Positions 32,870 to 45,476 of a stretch of DNA of 64,000 nt are shown here, one piece after another. Both the position numbers and the translations under genes were made by a program. This stretch comes from Lactifluus volemus (Eukaryota > Basidiomycota > Agaricomycetes > Russulales > Russulaceae): assembly GCA_022376515.1 (NCBI GenBank), contig WTXI01000005.1:930001-994000 (forward strand), given 5' to 3'. The notes under the pieces are model-generated. The model was not told where the DNA came from. It did no database searches and worked only from the letters and a program-made list of their open reading frames with translations. Position 1 is the stretch's first letter. Every line of letters begins with the position of its first letter.

Positions 32870-35599
32870 TCATGATATATAGGTCACTTGATATGGTTGT
32901 ATCGTAAAAATGCAAAAAAAATACACATGAAGATTGTTCAGTGTGATGACAGGTCGTAATGCATCAGATTCATGAAGATAGTCTCCCCGATCCCGGTGCG
33001 GAAGGACTATCAGGCGGCGATGGGTCACGATCGCGCGGTTTTGATGGCCCTGCCCCAGGACTCTCCAAGGAGGCCTGGAATCCGGGGACTGAGGCGGTGG
33101 TACCGGTATCCCAAACAACTTCTGCATGATGAATGGTGACGTGTAGGAACGCTGTGGCAACGGCGGATGAGGTGATGGGTGTTCAATCACAAGCTCGCTA
33201 GTACGTCTACTCTCCGGCTCACCCCGTTCATCATCTGATGAATGACGGAAATGAATATCTGAGACTGTCACTGGGACGCTCTCCGTCGGCGAGACAATTG
33301 AGCTGACACGGGGGTGCGAGCGTTGAAACGAGGAAGAATGGATCACGATGTGGGGCACTACATTGCTGCCACTCTGAATGGAGGAGGTAGGCGGAGCTGG
33401 TGTGACGGAGACTGAACGCGGAAAGCGCTGAGGCTCGTCGAATTGTGTCGCAACGTGTAACGGTGGTCCACTTTGAGTGTGTGGCCTTACAGTGGCCCGC
33501 GCTGTTAAGGAGGCTCCGACGGGTCTGGTCCATGCACAACCGCTGTCTGGGGTATCCGTGGCAGAGGGCGGATGTTCGAAGTGAACCGCGGAAACTCGAC
33601 ATTCGCCAACATCAAACCTGACAGATCTACATCCCGCAATCCAGTGGGTGGATCGCGGTGATATCCCAATGCAAATGGAAGCGATATTCGTCGAGTGAGT
33701 GAGATACGTTGGTCACTTCGCCGCATAGATTCAGAATTAGAGGACGAAGACGAGGGACGACGGCCAGTGCGCTGAAAGGATGACGTCCGGGAAGAAGCAG
33801 TAATGTCCAAGAATGAAAAGGCTCGGTCACTACCTGCTCGAGCTGCACTGTCGGCAGCAGTAACGATGGGCTGAGGAAGAGGAACTGGTGACCCAGGAGG
33901 TGTGAGCTCGATTGTTCTTCCCTCCGCCTGCTCATGCATCTCTTGGTCTCGAGGTATACTTGGGCGAGCGCGCTCACTCGTTCTTTGACCCTGAACATCA
34001 GATGAAGGGGGCCGGAGGAATTCACCGCTATCAGCAGCATCTTCAGCAAACATTTCCTGTAGAGGAACGCCGCGGCTTGAACTCCTTGCGTGGGTGCCAG
34101 GGCGTCCCAAAGAGATTGTAGGACTACGCGGAAGTTCTTGAGCGCTATTCCCAGAATATTGTCGTGAGGTAGGAAGGGAATGGCGGGATTGAATTGGCAG
34201 GTCAAGCGTGAAACTCAAGCTCCCACTGCCGTCACCCACAACAGGACTTGTCTTGTCTTTGTCGTCGTACATGTCATCAAATTCGTCAAGATCGGGCCCG
34301 CGGACAATCTCGAGAACCTTCGAATGGTTGTTTCCAGTTGGTGGGACGAATATTCTTCGGCGATGCAAAATACGGCCAAACTGCCGTCGTCGACGCCATA
34401 AAGAGAACAAAGCAATAAGGAAGACGATTGATCCTAGGCCAGCAGCAATTACAATAGCTGCAATGGTGCCTCGGGTGACGTGTGAGATACCTGAAGTGCC
34501 GTTTGGGCTAGCAACGACAATTAATTTCCATTCTCGTAAAGACTAGACAACAGCTTGGGAGCATGCACTTACGAAACTGAATAGGCAGTGGTGACGTTGA
34601 TCAGACCTATGGCTAGGAGAGCGTCCTCCTGATTGGTTATGGTCAGTGAGTGGGGCGAAGTGTTGTCGAGGCCGGTACGAAAGAATAGAGTGGTCGCCTC
34701 CTCGGCTGAGGATTTGCCATCGAGTATGAAAGTCTCGTTGTCAAGTTGGACAGAAAATTTCCCAGCAGCTATGTCACGGAAACCAAAGACTGTAACGGCA
34801 GAGCCTGCTGACCACGACGGAAAATGGACTATCAGAGGAACAAAAAATGGGAGGATGCCGGACAAGTTACGCACCGGAGAAATTGAATCTGACCGAGTCA
34901 CCGGCATGGTTCGTGGTGTGGTACGTACTGTCCAGCGAAGACAAAGAAGTATCATTCACGAAGGACCACTGGCCCACGAATGGCAGTGAGGTATCTTGAA
35001 TGATGGTGTTGGAAAAGGTGACGCTGAACCGGATAAATTAGCATCCGATGAACACGGAGCGCGCGGGGTAGATCTAGGGGAACACACTTCGGTGATGTGG
35101 AGTTTACGCTGATAAGCGCGTATTCATCGCCATGAATGCCGATGACGAATTGGTGGGGTTATGGACGATGAGCGATAACGTGTGGTTGGTCGGCTTGAGG
35201 TCATCATAGGCGGCGAGAAGGGTTGTCCCCGAGGCGGAGGGGGAGATGGAGGAATTTTTGAGGCCATCGAGTTGGAGGTCATATGTTACTGGTCCTGTAG
35301 CAAGACCGGATAACTTAATGCTAGTGCCTGAATGCGATGGTACTGGTGAATTATCGAGCACTGTGATAATTGCGTGACTACGCACCCCACCACTGAATCG
35401 AAAAGGCTGCGCCGTCTTGAGATGTGACATGGAAGCTGGTGCCGACACCTTGTTGACCGGGGAACGTGGGACAGGCTGAGAGACTGAAGCAGGGATTCCA
35501 GCCAGTAAAAAAGTTTGGAACGGAGAGAGTGTCGGGAAAAGGGTAGTAAGTGAGAAGAGGGGAGTTGTTGTCGATGAGAAGGGAGAAGGAGTCAGCCAT
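32870..35599 (-). CDS. Single-pass membrane protein with extracellular domain and long cytoplasmic tail
   Basis: ATG at 35599 starts MADSFSLLIDNNSPLLTYYP, then NPCFSLSACPTFPGQQGVG and SFHVTSQDGAAFSIQWWG. After an intron (about 35340-35391): GTSIKLSGLATGPVTYDLQL, SASGTTLLAAYDDLKPTNHT and many Asn-X-Ser/Thr sites, which suits a secreted face. A later exon has SAVTVFGFRDIAAGKFSVQL. One strongly hydrophobic helix (GTIAAIVIAAGLGSIVFLIA, near 34420-34490) is followed by the stop-transfer SLWRRRRQFGRI and a long Ser/Pro-rich tail. As printed the tail stops at 33505, but the next frame continues with RSYTSPFIMQKLFGIPVPPP and PDSRPPWRVLG, so a lost base near 33506 is likely; the true 3' end is uncertain. 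Known to me only as a conserved basidiomycete hypothetical. Confidence 0.7.
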
Positions 35600-38500
35600 G
35601 CATGGGAGGTATGGCAAGGGGGAAAAGTCGGAACGGAATAGACATGACGAGTTAATATGGCAGTCAAGAGCCGTGGACCGCTCAATCTCACTCACTCAAA
35701 AATTAGCGAGAGACGAGGTCCTTTCATCATCGATCCATTAAAATTTTCGAATAACCGCTAATATCTAATCTAAGGTCCCCCCTTTTCCCATTGTTTGGGT
35801 CCATCATACCACTCCCAAGATCTATCTAAGCGCTTTCGACCTTTCCCCGTGACCAACCCCCAATCCGCGTCCACGCAATCGGCTCCGTACAGCCTTTCCG
35901 TCAATAGATTAATTTTCACATCATTATATATCCTCGCCTATCTCCTGCACATTCTGTCTTACTCTTGACAACAAATACGATGCGGTGGTGATTATGACAC
36001 TAACGCTACCAAATGGGGGATAGTCAACCACCGGTCCATCTGGATACCCGGTCGGGCCCCTCCTGGTGGTTTGATTGATCTATATCTTTTGCGCCAGCGC
36101 AGCAGCAACCCTGTATAGGTTAGTGCTTTGCGTCTCTCTAGGTGTGGCTGGCGCTCCGATAACAAACTGTGTACTAACATGTAGCTTTGCGCGTTCGGAG
36201 AATCATTCATCCCGCCCGGCATCACACTTAAAGCTACCAGCCGAATGATATGAGACTGAGACAACTCGAACATAGCCTCGATCTATCACGGTCCCGCCGG
36301 CTCATTTCCTATCGTATCTCCAGGACATCCCCCTTTTGTGATTTATCATGCCAGTGCCTCCCTTTTAGAGTATTTACGTTTCCGAGATGGGGGAGACCAG
36401 GCCATGTGGTGATCCCGGCGTCACTACAAGCTTCAATGAACCTTCAATGGTCGATAACTCGCACGCGGGTGAAACATCTCATTTCTCGAGCTTCAAGTCT
36501 CCGAAGAAAATTGCTATCTCGAGCTCTAGTCGATTTTGACCCTCTTTCCCCGTGTTCCTTTTCTGGGTGACTTCCACCTCATCACTGGGGATCCGGTGAT
36601 CAGCGCATGGCTCTGAAAATGGGAATGCATGAATGTTTTGCGAGCTTCTCGGTTCCTAACACCTTCCGTGCATCCCTCGCATCAGATGCGGGTCACGGAC
36701 GCTTTCAATTATGCAAAGGATGGGGCTTGCTTCCCAAAGAAAGAAAAAAACGCTGGCTGGATTATCGCCTTCCGACTGGCTCTTTGACCTGTCCGCTTTG
36801 CAGATTGGCTTCTTCCATTCCCATCCCTCGTTTCTGCGTCTGGACTCACGCCGCATTCGTTACCGGTTTGTCATGGTCGATGACAAGTCTCCGACCTCGG
36901 AGTCCGAGTCGTCCCAGCATCAATCTCTCTCTTTAACTGGCATGCCTTTGCGATATTCGAAACTCGGGCGCGGAAGAAAAAGCTTGTCTACGCCTTCAGC
37001 TCAACCGTTTCGCGCGAGATCTTCTACCGCTTCTAACACCGCGGGAATCGCAGCGCTCGGTATTGATGGACACTCCGACACGTGTTCCGCCGTTGCGCGT
37101 TCTCCGAATTGGCCCGAATGAGGGCTCCCGAATCGAAGCGATACTTGGCTAAGTTTACGTGCGCGCTTTTGCTTTTTGAATGCTACTGTATACACTTCGT
37201 CGACTCTGGGAATAGAAAAATATTGCTATCAAGCAGTGGCGCACGGGTGACTGCACGCCACATACACTAGCTGAAACACCTCGGTGCTCACGAATCGTAA
37301 CGTTACTCGGGGACTGGCCACTTTACAACCTGAACTGAACAAAAGACGCGCCAAAAGGCTATCCTCTCTTTCTGAAACACGGGTCTGGTCTATCTTAGTA
37401 GTACTCCAGGTTAAACGCCATAGCTCGCCACGAAAGCGGTTGGTCCCGAAAAAAAAATTGTCGTGAAAAAGTTTGCCTACGGCGAGTACTCCATATAGCA
37501 CGCATGGAAGCAATGTGCGCCGTGACTGGCTTTTGGATCATCTCTGTCACACGGCGTAATGCGATGCCAGCTCATGTTGATGTAATGATATGGCAGGTAG
37601 TGACGTATAGATCCTTGATTCTTGCATGCTCCGGATGCCTCGAAGAAGAAAAAGAAGTTGATATGACGCCCAACAGGCGACACTGTCCTAACAACCACCC
37701 TCTGTCCGCCCCTCCTTGCCAAGTGAGTGGATATAGGACTGCATCATCCGATAGCCGTAATGTATTCTACGGTTTTTTTTGGTTTCTTTGTTTCTAGGGA
37801 GCTTTGTGGCCTTCCCGAAGTTTAAGTTTAATCACAACTTGTTTCATTTCGTACAGTCGAAGACCAGGTTCCAGGGACCTTCTCCAGACACCCCAAAACC
37901 CGGAAGACAGATTGCATATATGAATAGGTATACAACATGCTGAGCTAGTGCGGCGCATCAGCGCCGTTGGAGTTCTTAAAGGGGATTCCACTTGAATTTT
38001 TTTTTTCGAATGACATGTCACATAGCACCCGCTTCCAACTTGGAGGCTCTCGTAATCACGCGCAGCTATTGCCGACCGAAATCATGCGAAATCATGCAAC
38101 GTGCCCGAATAACAATATCCGCGCTCTGGGAAAGACGACAGTTCCCACAACGGAGGCAAGCGAGCGAGTGTTACGTGAGAGAGATCAGAGACAAATATTC
38201 ATCACTAACGTGATAGTATGACGGGATGCTGTTGCTAGGTGCCGTAGGTGGGAGTGAGTGGGTGAACAAGTCGTTGGGGTCGGGGATAATGGGAGGACGT
38301 AAGCTTACGTTTCACTTTTTTGGGAAGTATAAAAAGCTTCCTAGTGCCGCACCTGATCGTGATCACTGTGAAAGCGTCGATGCGAGAGCGGGTTGAAGGG
38401 TCCGCTGCAGACGAGATCTGCAAAGAGGTATCTCTTACACTCACGACCGCCCTTAACAAGAAGCGTCGTTGTGAGGGGCATATCGTCACATGGATATAGA

Positions 38501-39890
38501 GGGGGTTTAGAAGTGGTGCCAACGCGACATGTTTTTCGGGGCCATTGGTCAATAAAATGTGGGCCTAACTACCGATTAGAATTAGTGGGATGAACGCAGT
38601 CCAATAGTATAATGCTATCAGAGGAAGTCGACACTCTTGACACGTTCAGGTTGAGAGGTGAGAGCTGGATTGTTGTGGTGACCAGGGTAAGCGAAATTAC
38701 CCGTGACAACTGACAAGGGCCGAGGGTCGACCCAAAAGTTGGCGCACAGACAAACCAAGTACCGTACTTGCTAGCCTGAGATCGATAGATCGTGATAATT
38801 TGCTTTTCCTTCCTGCTTTTGGCTTGCACTGATATCGCATCAATATACGTAGCCAAAAGCAGGAGAACAAGGTCACGTGGTGTTCAGTTCTCGCGATTCG
38901 AAGAAAAAACCCACATAGACCATCTTACGGTGAGTGGCCACATTTGTCAAAGCTGACAAGAATAAACTGATTGAGCACGGTCAAGATTTGTCCGCAGGAC
39001 AACCCCAGTCCTAAGCATGGATGCCTGCACGAACGACGGTTGCGCAAGCAAAGAAGCTGAAAGGATTCATGCTCGTGTTGAACACCCTCGTCGACTTTGG
39101 GACAAAAGATATAAGCAAAGGGGAGAGGTACGAACCATCATTTGTGGTAGAGATCAGACCAGTAGGTCAGCAGTAGTAGGCTGATATCGACCATGGATGC
39201 AGTTCCAGGGAAAGCCATCATTCAAACTCCGCTCAGTTGAGCGCCCGGCTACTTCCGACAACCTTTTGACGTTACATGATACTGATTTATTGGCTTGGAT
39301 TTTCAACCGTCTGTCTGCTGAAGATATAGACGAGCGGGATGAAAACAGATACATAGTGAGCAGAGGAGGGAGAGGCAATAATTCTAGTCAAGGTACCTCT
39401 GGCTAGTATTTAGCTGGCCCAGGGACGGTGCTAGCTAAGAGAAAAGTATCAGTTCTCCGAAAACAAACTTGCTTTATACGCGATCGATGGCTGCAACCAC
39501 ATGGGGATGTCAAATCCGTGACAGCCATATGACGGTGACAGGAAACGTGTGCATATGCAGACCGTAAGCTCAAACGTGGCAGAGCAGCCATGTGGCAAGG
39601 GCAAGCACGTGTGTATCGAGCTACTAGTACTAAATCGGTGCGACAATCGGCCCCGACTGGTAACGGTAAACTGGGGCGGAGACTACGAATATTATTGAGA
39701 CGGCTAACTCGGCAGTTCTATTGCTGAATTAGCTTGACGTCTACAGTACTCGACGATCTCGGGCAAATTCGATGTCTTGGCGGGACACGGAACAACTGGA
39801 GAGGCGTAACGCCGCATACTATTTTGACCGAATACAGTTACTAGTTCGAATCGCCTTCTCATGCACATTCGCGAAGTTCTCGCGCCGACC
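35600..39890. other. 4.3-kb gene-poor region
   Basis: No gene I can support. The first 300 bases should contain the promoter of the membrane protein gene. An open frame from 36870 to 37121 begins MVDDKSPTSESESSQHQSLS and is Ser-rich; it has a plausible start but no recognisable domain or homologous copy, so I leave it uncalled. The remaining short frames on both strands lack codon-like regularity. No tRNA or repeat was seen. Confidence 0.5.
39606..39611. promoter_or_regulatory. CACGTG palindrome upstream of the acid phosphatase
   Basis: A CACGTG core lies about 330 bp before the phosphatase ATG. In yeasts this is the core site of the phosphate regulator Pho4 and of other bHLH factors. Whether it works here is inference; the motif is short and will occur by chance. 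Confidence 0.3.
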
Positions 39891-39893
39891 GAG

Positions 39894-39900
39894 TATAAAA
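39894..39900 (+). promoter_or_regulatory. TATA box of the acid phosphatase gene
   Basis: TATAAAA, 43-49 bp before the ATG at 39943, in a region without other genes. Position relative to the start is short but acceptable for a fungal gene with a brief leader. Confidence 0.55.
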
Positions 39901-39942
39901 GCTTGATATCTGCTCTTTACATCCACCGTGGTCACTGACAGT

Positions 39943-42143
39943 ATGGTTGGCTACGGCAAGCTTTGGCTTCTCTCTCTTGTCCCCGTTGTGTATGCCCAGG
40001 ATCCGAGGGCTTCGACTTTTGCAGGCCAGACGGCGACTTTTCAGTACCCTCCAGCAGGAGTGACAGCCACTTTTCCAAACCCGAATTTCCCCGACGCAAG
40101 TGAGGTTGGATTCCCAGGAGCCACTCCAAGTTCGTCTCTCTCTCTCTCTCTCTCATCGATAGAATATTTTGAACACTCTCCACTCTACCTTTGCAGCTGG
40201 CGATGAACCGTTCGCTATCGAAACCGCGCCAGCCATTGCTCCGATTGAGAATGAGTCACCCCTTGTCCGTCCAGATACGTCTGACCACCAGGGCTCGCGA
40301 TTCGATGTGACGCACTATTGGGGCAACTCTCTCCCATGTTCTCGCTTCCAGCTGGCACGTTTGGTCTGCCTGATTCTTCCCCAATTATTCCCGCTGGGTG
40401 TGCTATCGACGCGGTACACATCTTGCACCGCACGGCGCGAGATACCCTACCACTGGAGCTCCTCCCGCGGCCTTTGCGGCCAAGATTAACGCAGCGGCAA
40501 ATTCCGCCTCCGGCTTTTCCGCTAGTGGCCCATTGGAATTCCTCGACTCATGGACGTTCAAACTCGGTGCTGAGATTCTGACGCCCCTGGGCCGACAAGA
40601 ATGTCCGTTCCGTTCCGACTACTCACTTTGACATGATGTCGTTCTCCTGACTCTCGAGCATAGATACGAACTCGGTGTCACACTCAGGTCCGGTATGGGG
40701 GCCTTTTGAAGAAAGCCACCGCTCTCCCTGTCTGGCGCACAACTTCTCAAGGTCAGGGGTCTTTTACCACATAACCGTTCTTTTACCTAATGTGTAGCCC
40801 TGCAGAACGCATGTTAGATTCGGCGTATGTCATCTGTCAACCACCCTCGCCGCACTGACGCAGATTTTTACGTGCATAGCTTACAATTCGCGGCCGGTTT
40901 CTTTGGTGTTCAGTTTTACCAGAAGAACTATTATCAGCTCATTGAGGTCGAGGAAACTGGAATCAACAACACCCTAGCATCCTATGATCGATGCCCCAAC
41001 GCGAATAGCGCGATTGGAAACTTCGGTACAAACCAGTCCGCCTTATGGGCCGCACAATACACCGCACCACAATCGAGCGACTTCAACCCTACATTAGTGG
41101 TGTGAATTTGACTGCTGTCGATATTATCGCCATGCAGCAGTTGTGCGCTTATGAGGTAAGTCACGAAAACATGATGTCTAAACCGAGTGCCGTGGTTCAT
41201 AACACGATACAGTCTGTTGCACTTGGATTTTCCGAGTTTTGCGCGTTGTTCACAGAGTCCGAGTGGGAGTCATTTGAATATTTCATTGGTGCGCTACACT
41301 CCCCACAACGCTCACCAGTTTGAATTTTTGACTCCGAACTTGGAGACCTTGGCTTTTGGTACAGCAATGGACCTGGGAATCCTACTACTGCCGCGATGGG
41401 TATCGGCTACGTCTCGGAGGTCATCTCACGTCTCACTCAGACGCGCATCACGAACTTTGACACCTCGGTGAATGGCACCATCGTTTCAAGCAACATCACC
41501 TTTCCTTTCAACCAGCCGATTTACGTCGATGCCAGTCACGATACCGTAGTCTCTGCTAGTCAGGCTCTCTCACCTCTTCTTGTCTCAGAAACATAGATGA
41601 ATTAATTAATGCCTTTTTATATATTTACAGTCGCCGTGGCCTTAAACCTGACCGTCCTTGCTGAGGGTGGCCCTCTGCCAACAGACCACATCCCACCAAA
41701 CCGCGTACGTCCCGTCCGGCCAACGTTTTGTCTTATTTTGTGATAAAACGGAACCGTTTTGTGCTCAACGCAATTTTTTTTTTTTTTTTTTGAAAAACAG
41801 AAATGGATTATCAGCCATATCGCGCCGTTCGCCACGAACTCGTCGCACAAGTTCTCTCCTGCCCTGCCTCGTCGACCCCAACCCACATCCGCTGGATCCT
41901 CAACGACGCCGTCGTCCCGCTGACTGGCATTCAAGGTTGTCCTCTGACCCGAACGGCTTGTGCGATCTGCAGACGTACATCAAGGGGACGCAACAACGGA
42001 TCGCGGAGGTGGACTATCAACACGATTGTTTCGCCAACTATTCGATCCCCATCCCCGATACGATCATCGATGGTCGTCCCCCCAATGAACAATGTGTGAA
42101 GGGAATTTTTTTTCCTTTTTTTGACGGCATTTTTGGACGATGA
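39943..42143 (+). CDS. Secreted histidine acid phosphatase (phytase-like), several frame breaks
   Basis: Histidine acid phosphatases hydrolyse phosphomonoesters outside the cell. A signal peptide is visible (MVGYGKLWLLSLVPVVYAQ). Next come FDVTHYWGNS, LPAGTFGLPDSSPIIPAGC, VHILHR, then HGARYP, which together form the catalytic RHGxRxP motif, split by a one-base loss near 40430. After that: AAFAAKINAAANSASGF, KLGAEILTPLGRQ, LKKATALPVWRTTSQ, AERMLDSALQFAAGFFG, NYYQLIEVEETGINNTLA, VNLTAVDIIAMQQLCAYE, FSEFCALFTESEWESFEYF, GIGYVSEVISRLTQTRITNF, and the proton-donor HD in YVDASHDTVVSA. The C-terminal part has CPASSTPTHIRWILNDAVVP and DCFANYSIPIPDTI. Further shifts occur near 40690, 41075, 41830 and 41940. 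It could be a decaying gene, but similar breaks in essential neighbours suggest sequence error. The 3' end is approximate. Confidence 0.8.
40135..40154. repeat. CT dinucleotide microsatellite
   Basis: A run of about nine CT units inside the first intron of the acid phosphatase gene, close to its 5' splice site. A polymorphic simple repeat is expected here. Confidence 0.8.
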
Positions 42144-42647
42144 AACTGCAAAATCTTTATTTTAACTTTCTTTTTGCTTTGAACTTTGACTTTTCTTGAC
42201 GATGCCTTGCAGCTTAGAAGTAGTACGTACGCAAAAAGTGTCGGTCCGCCCCTTTCTTGACGAACACAAACTTTTGATAATAACACCGAGAAGTAGGAAA
42301 ACAGATGTATCTAAACAAATGTTATGTGAACAAGTTGTGGAATGAAATGGTCGCTCTCAGCCGGCCGCCCCACGCCCTCGGCGAGCGACTATCTGGACAA
42401 GTAGCCCCCTTAAATGATTAGAGCTCCAAGGACTTGCTATCATCAACCAATTATTCGCCACTACCAACATCCAAACAATACAATCTAATCAATCTACGAC
42501 CGAGCTTCCTCTCTACACAGAATTTTGGGTGACTAGGATTACGACTAGCTAACTGCTGCTGACGATTTATGACTACACATGACGCTAATGCAATGCGGGA
42601 AGGCCGCTCTCTCCCCTCAAACAGGGCTCGATTCCGCTCGTCCAAAG
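42144..42647. other. Convergent intergenic region
   Basis: About 500 bases between the ends of the phosphatase (+) and SSE1 (-) genes. It is AT-rich with T runs, as expected for two 3' untranslated regions. No gene is supported. Confidence 0.5.
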
Positions 42648-45200
42648 TTAATCCACATCCATCTCAGGAGGACCCTGCTGCTCTTCCGTCTTAAGCTCCG
42701 GTTGCGGCGTTTCACCTTTCGGCGGCGGGTTAGGCGTTTCCGCTCCGCTTCGCGGTGTTTCCGCTCCATCGACCTTGGCGGTTTAGGTTTCGGCCGGGAC
42801 AAAATCGGCGTCGCAAAGTAAATCAGTTCGTCCCTTCTCTTCGATATTTCTTCTGCAGTGAGCACTGGATCGCTGTGCTTTGCCCGCTCAGACTGTCGCA
42901 CCGACTGGTCCTCGAGCCACTTTTGGATCGTCGCCGCCTTTTCAACGATCGATTGCTTGTCCTTCTCATCAATGTGTGCGTATCGCTCCTCGGTCGAGGT
43001 CGCCTGCGAGATGTATTGGTTGATCGTCTCGCGCAGCTGAGCCGCAGCCCTTGGTCGCTCTTCGGTCTCACGCCAGCGCGTCGTGATCGGGTCGCCGAGC
43101 TTCTTGGCTGCCTCGAGGCGGGCAACGTAGGCAGACTTTGTGGCATCTTCACCTTCCTCCGAGTACAGCCAATCTTCATCTTTGGACAGCTCTGCAAGCA
43201 ACGCCTCCTTTTCCTGTGACTGCACATAGGACGCGTAGCGGTCCTCGAGTTTCGACCGCATATCGTAAATGTACTCTCGAGCGCATTCTTGCATTCCTAT
43301 ACGGCGCATTTAACACACGACCATGCAAACTAGGAAAATAACGCACCTCAGTATCCTGTACCAGCTTGTCGTTTGCATACATCGTCAGCTCTTTCTCCCT
43401 GTACTTCTCTACCACAGACGTGTCTAGCCCTCCATAACCAGTGACGTAGGCCACCGGGTTCTTCTTGACAACCTTTTTCTTTTTCGGCGGCTCGGAGGAT
43501 TCGCCGTCGACTTGCATCTCCTCTTTCTCCTCAACTCTTCTGTATAGACCGACTCGAACGACAGAACTCCATGCAGATTCAAGCGTGCCTTGACGCGAAC
43601 GGTGGAGTAATCGCCTGTTGACGACGGGCCCACATCTTTCACAGTAAGGTGCCCGACCCAAGGATTGATTGTCCCCGGCAGTGCGGGAGGATCAGCATAC
43701 ACGGCTTCAATTTCAAACGGTGCCTTGCGGTAAAAGGTGAGGACTTTGGTCGATGGAATGCTATTGCCACGGGGGAAAACGACCAGCTCCGTGTCTTCCT
43801 CTTCGTCGGTGGGGGTCTTCTCCCAGCGCACCTTGATGGGATATACGGCGATATCGTGAACCGCGAAATCGCGCACGCGGAAGACGGGTGAAAGCGTCGC
43901 ACACGCAAAGGTACAGCCCCGAGCGCAGGCCTCGTCCTGATTGAGTGTCGTCGAAAGCACTTTTCCGGGAAATACAGATTGGATCTTGGCACGGACTGCA
44001 GGGACACGCGTTGTGCCACCAACGAGCTCGATCGCATCGATCTGCTCAATGGTCAAGCCAGATTCCTCTAGAGCGCGCTGGAGTGGTCCAGGGATGCGGT
44101 CGAGAGTACCCTCGATGAGTTGCTCGTACTGATCCCGCGTAAGCCTCGAAGAGGCATCAATGTCATTCATGATCGATTCAACGTTGAGTGGTGCCTCTGC
44201 GTTTGCCGAAAGGATCTTCTTGAGCTTCTCCGCAGAGGCATACAGCCGGAACGTCGCCTTTGGGTTCGAAAGCACGTCGATCCTGTACTTGGTCTTGAAC
44301 TCTTCTGCAAAGTGTTGGACGAGAGCGTAATCAAAGTCGCGGCCGCCCAGGTGCGTGTCGTACGCCGTGCTCTTGACGGTCAGCTGTCCCTTTGAGAAAG
44401 CGACAACAGCGACAGACATGGCCGAATGGCCGATATCTACGAACACGACGTGCCGCGGGTTCTCGGGATCCGGAAGGTCGGACTTGGTGATGCCGTACCG
44501 AATGCGACGGCGGTGTAGTCAGGGATTAATCGGAGGGGGTTTAAACCCGCGACGGCGGCGGCGTTCAGCAGCGCCCGTCTTTGTATATCGGTGTACCAGC
44601 CAGGGGTAGCAATGACGACGTCCGACACGCCAGTTTTGAGTTCCTTTGCGCAATGTCACGTAGCCTGCCGAGATACATGCCCACCAACTGTGTGGCAGAA
44701 AATGTGGCGGGTTCGCCCAGGTGGGAGACCTGCCAAACGTGAGCTGCTTCGAGGAAAAAATATGTGATGGGGTTGACTCACCTGGACGCCGACAGAGCCA
44801 TCTACATCAACTAGGTTCACATGGGTAAATTTCTTCTCGACCTGTTGAATCTCGACGTCATTCAACGTCCGGCCAAGGAGACGTTTCAATGAGCCAGCTG
44901 TATTGCGAAAGTTTGAGATCTCCTGAGTTTTTGCTGCTTCGCCAAGGGCGCGCTGTTTAGGACCAAACGAGACAAGGGACCTGTTGGGGATCAGCGACGG
45001 AGTGAGGGGGATAGAGAGGGCGAGAGAACTCACGGTGTTGCACGATTCGAGACTTCGTTGGTTATAATATCGATGCCTTTACGTCTTGCTACACCGATCT
45101 AGATTTAGGCGGGTATAAATAATAGGATAAAAAAGAGAGTTGAGGGTGATTAAGATACCTTACTGTGAAGACAACCAAAGTCAATACCGACGACGGACAT
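42648..45200 (-). CDS. SSE1: HSP110-type chaperone and Hsp70 exchange factor
   Basis: Cytosolic Hsp110 releases ADP from Hsp70 and holds unfolded clients. ATG at 45200 gives MSVVGIDFGCLHSK, an intron, then IGVARRKGIDIITNEVSNRA, PSLVSFGPKQRALGEAAKTQ, RLLGRTLNDVEIQQ, VSDVVIATPGWYTDIQRRAL, DYTAVAFG, HVVFVDIGHSAMSVAVVAFS, DTHLGGRDFDYALVQHF, IELVGGTTRVPAVRAKIQSV and NQDEACARGCTFACA. DIGHS in place of DLGGGT and the acidic linker with KKKKVVKKN place it in the Hsp110 rather than Hsp70 group. The C-terminal helical part (AREYIYDMRSKLEDRYASY) ends in an acidic EMDVD-stop in the frame entered after the last break. One-base losses break the frame near 42775, 43280, 43535 and 44497. The gene is normally required for growth, so these are probably sequence errors. 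Confidence 0.92.
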
Positions 45201-45476
45201 TGGGGGAGAGGAGTGAAAGAGTTGGATGGATGGGCCAAGGGCAAAACGGCGAGAGATTAAATTTCTTTAATTAATCTCTCAATCATTCGGGAGCCTTCTA
45301 CAACCTTCCAATCAATTTCTATAATCGGAATGGAATGGAATTGTCCAGTGAAAATACAAAACTGCTGCTGCTGAGCAGAGGGTACAAGATAAGAAGATCA
45401 ATCTAGATGATGGCTGATGCTGCGTAGTTTATGCGATAATAATAACAACTAGTAATACTTTGCGACTTTAGCGTCA

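Noticed and set aside
39841..39860. tRNA T-arm-like TTCGAAT sequence
   Set aside because: No matching anticodon arm or acceptor stem could be folded around it; no tRNA gene was found anywhere in the window.
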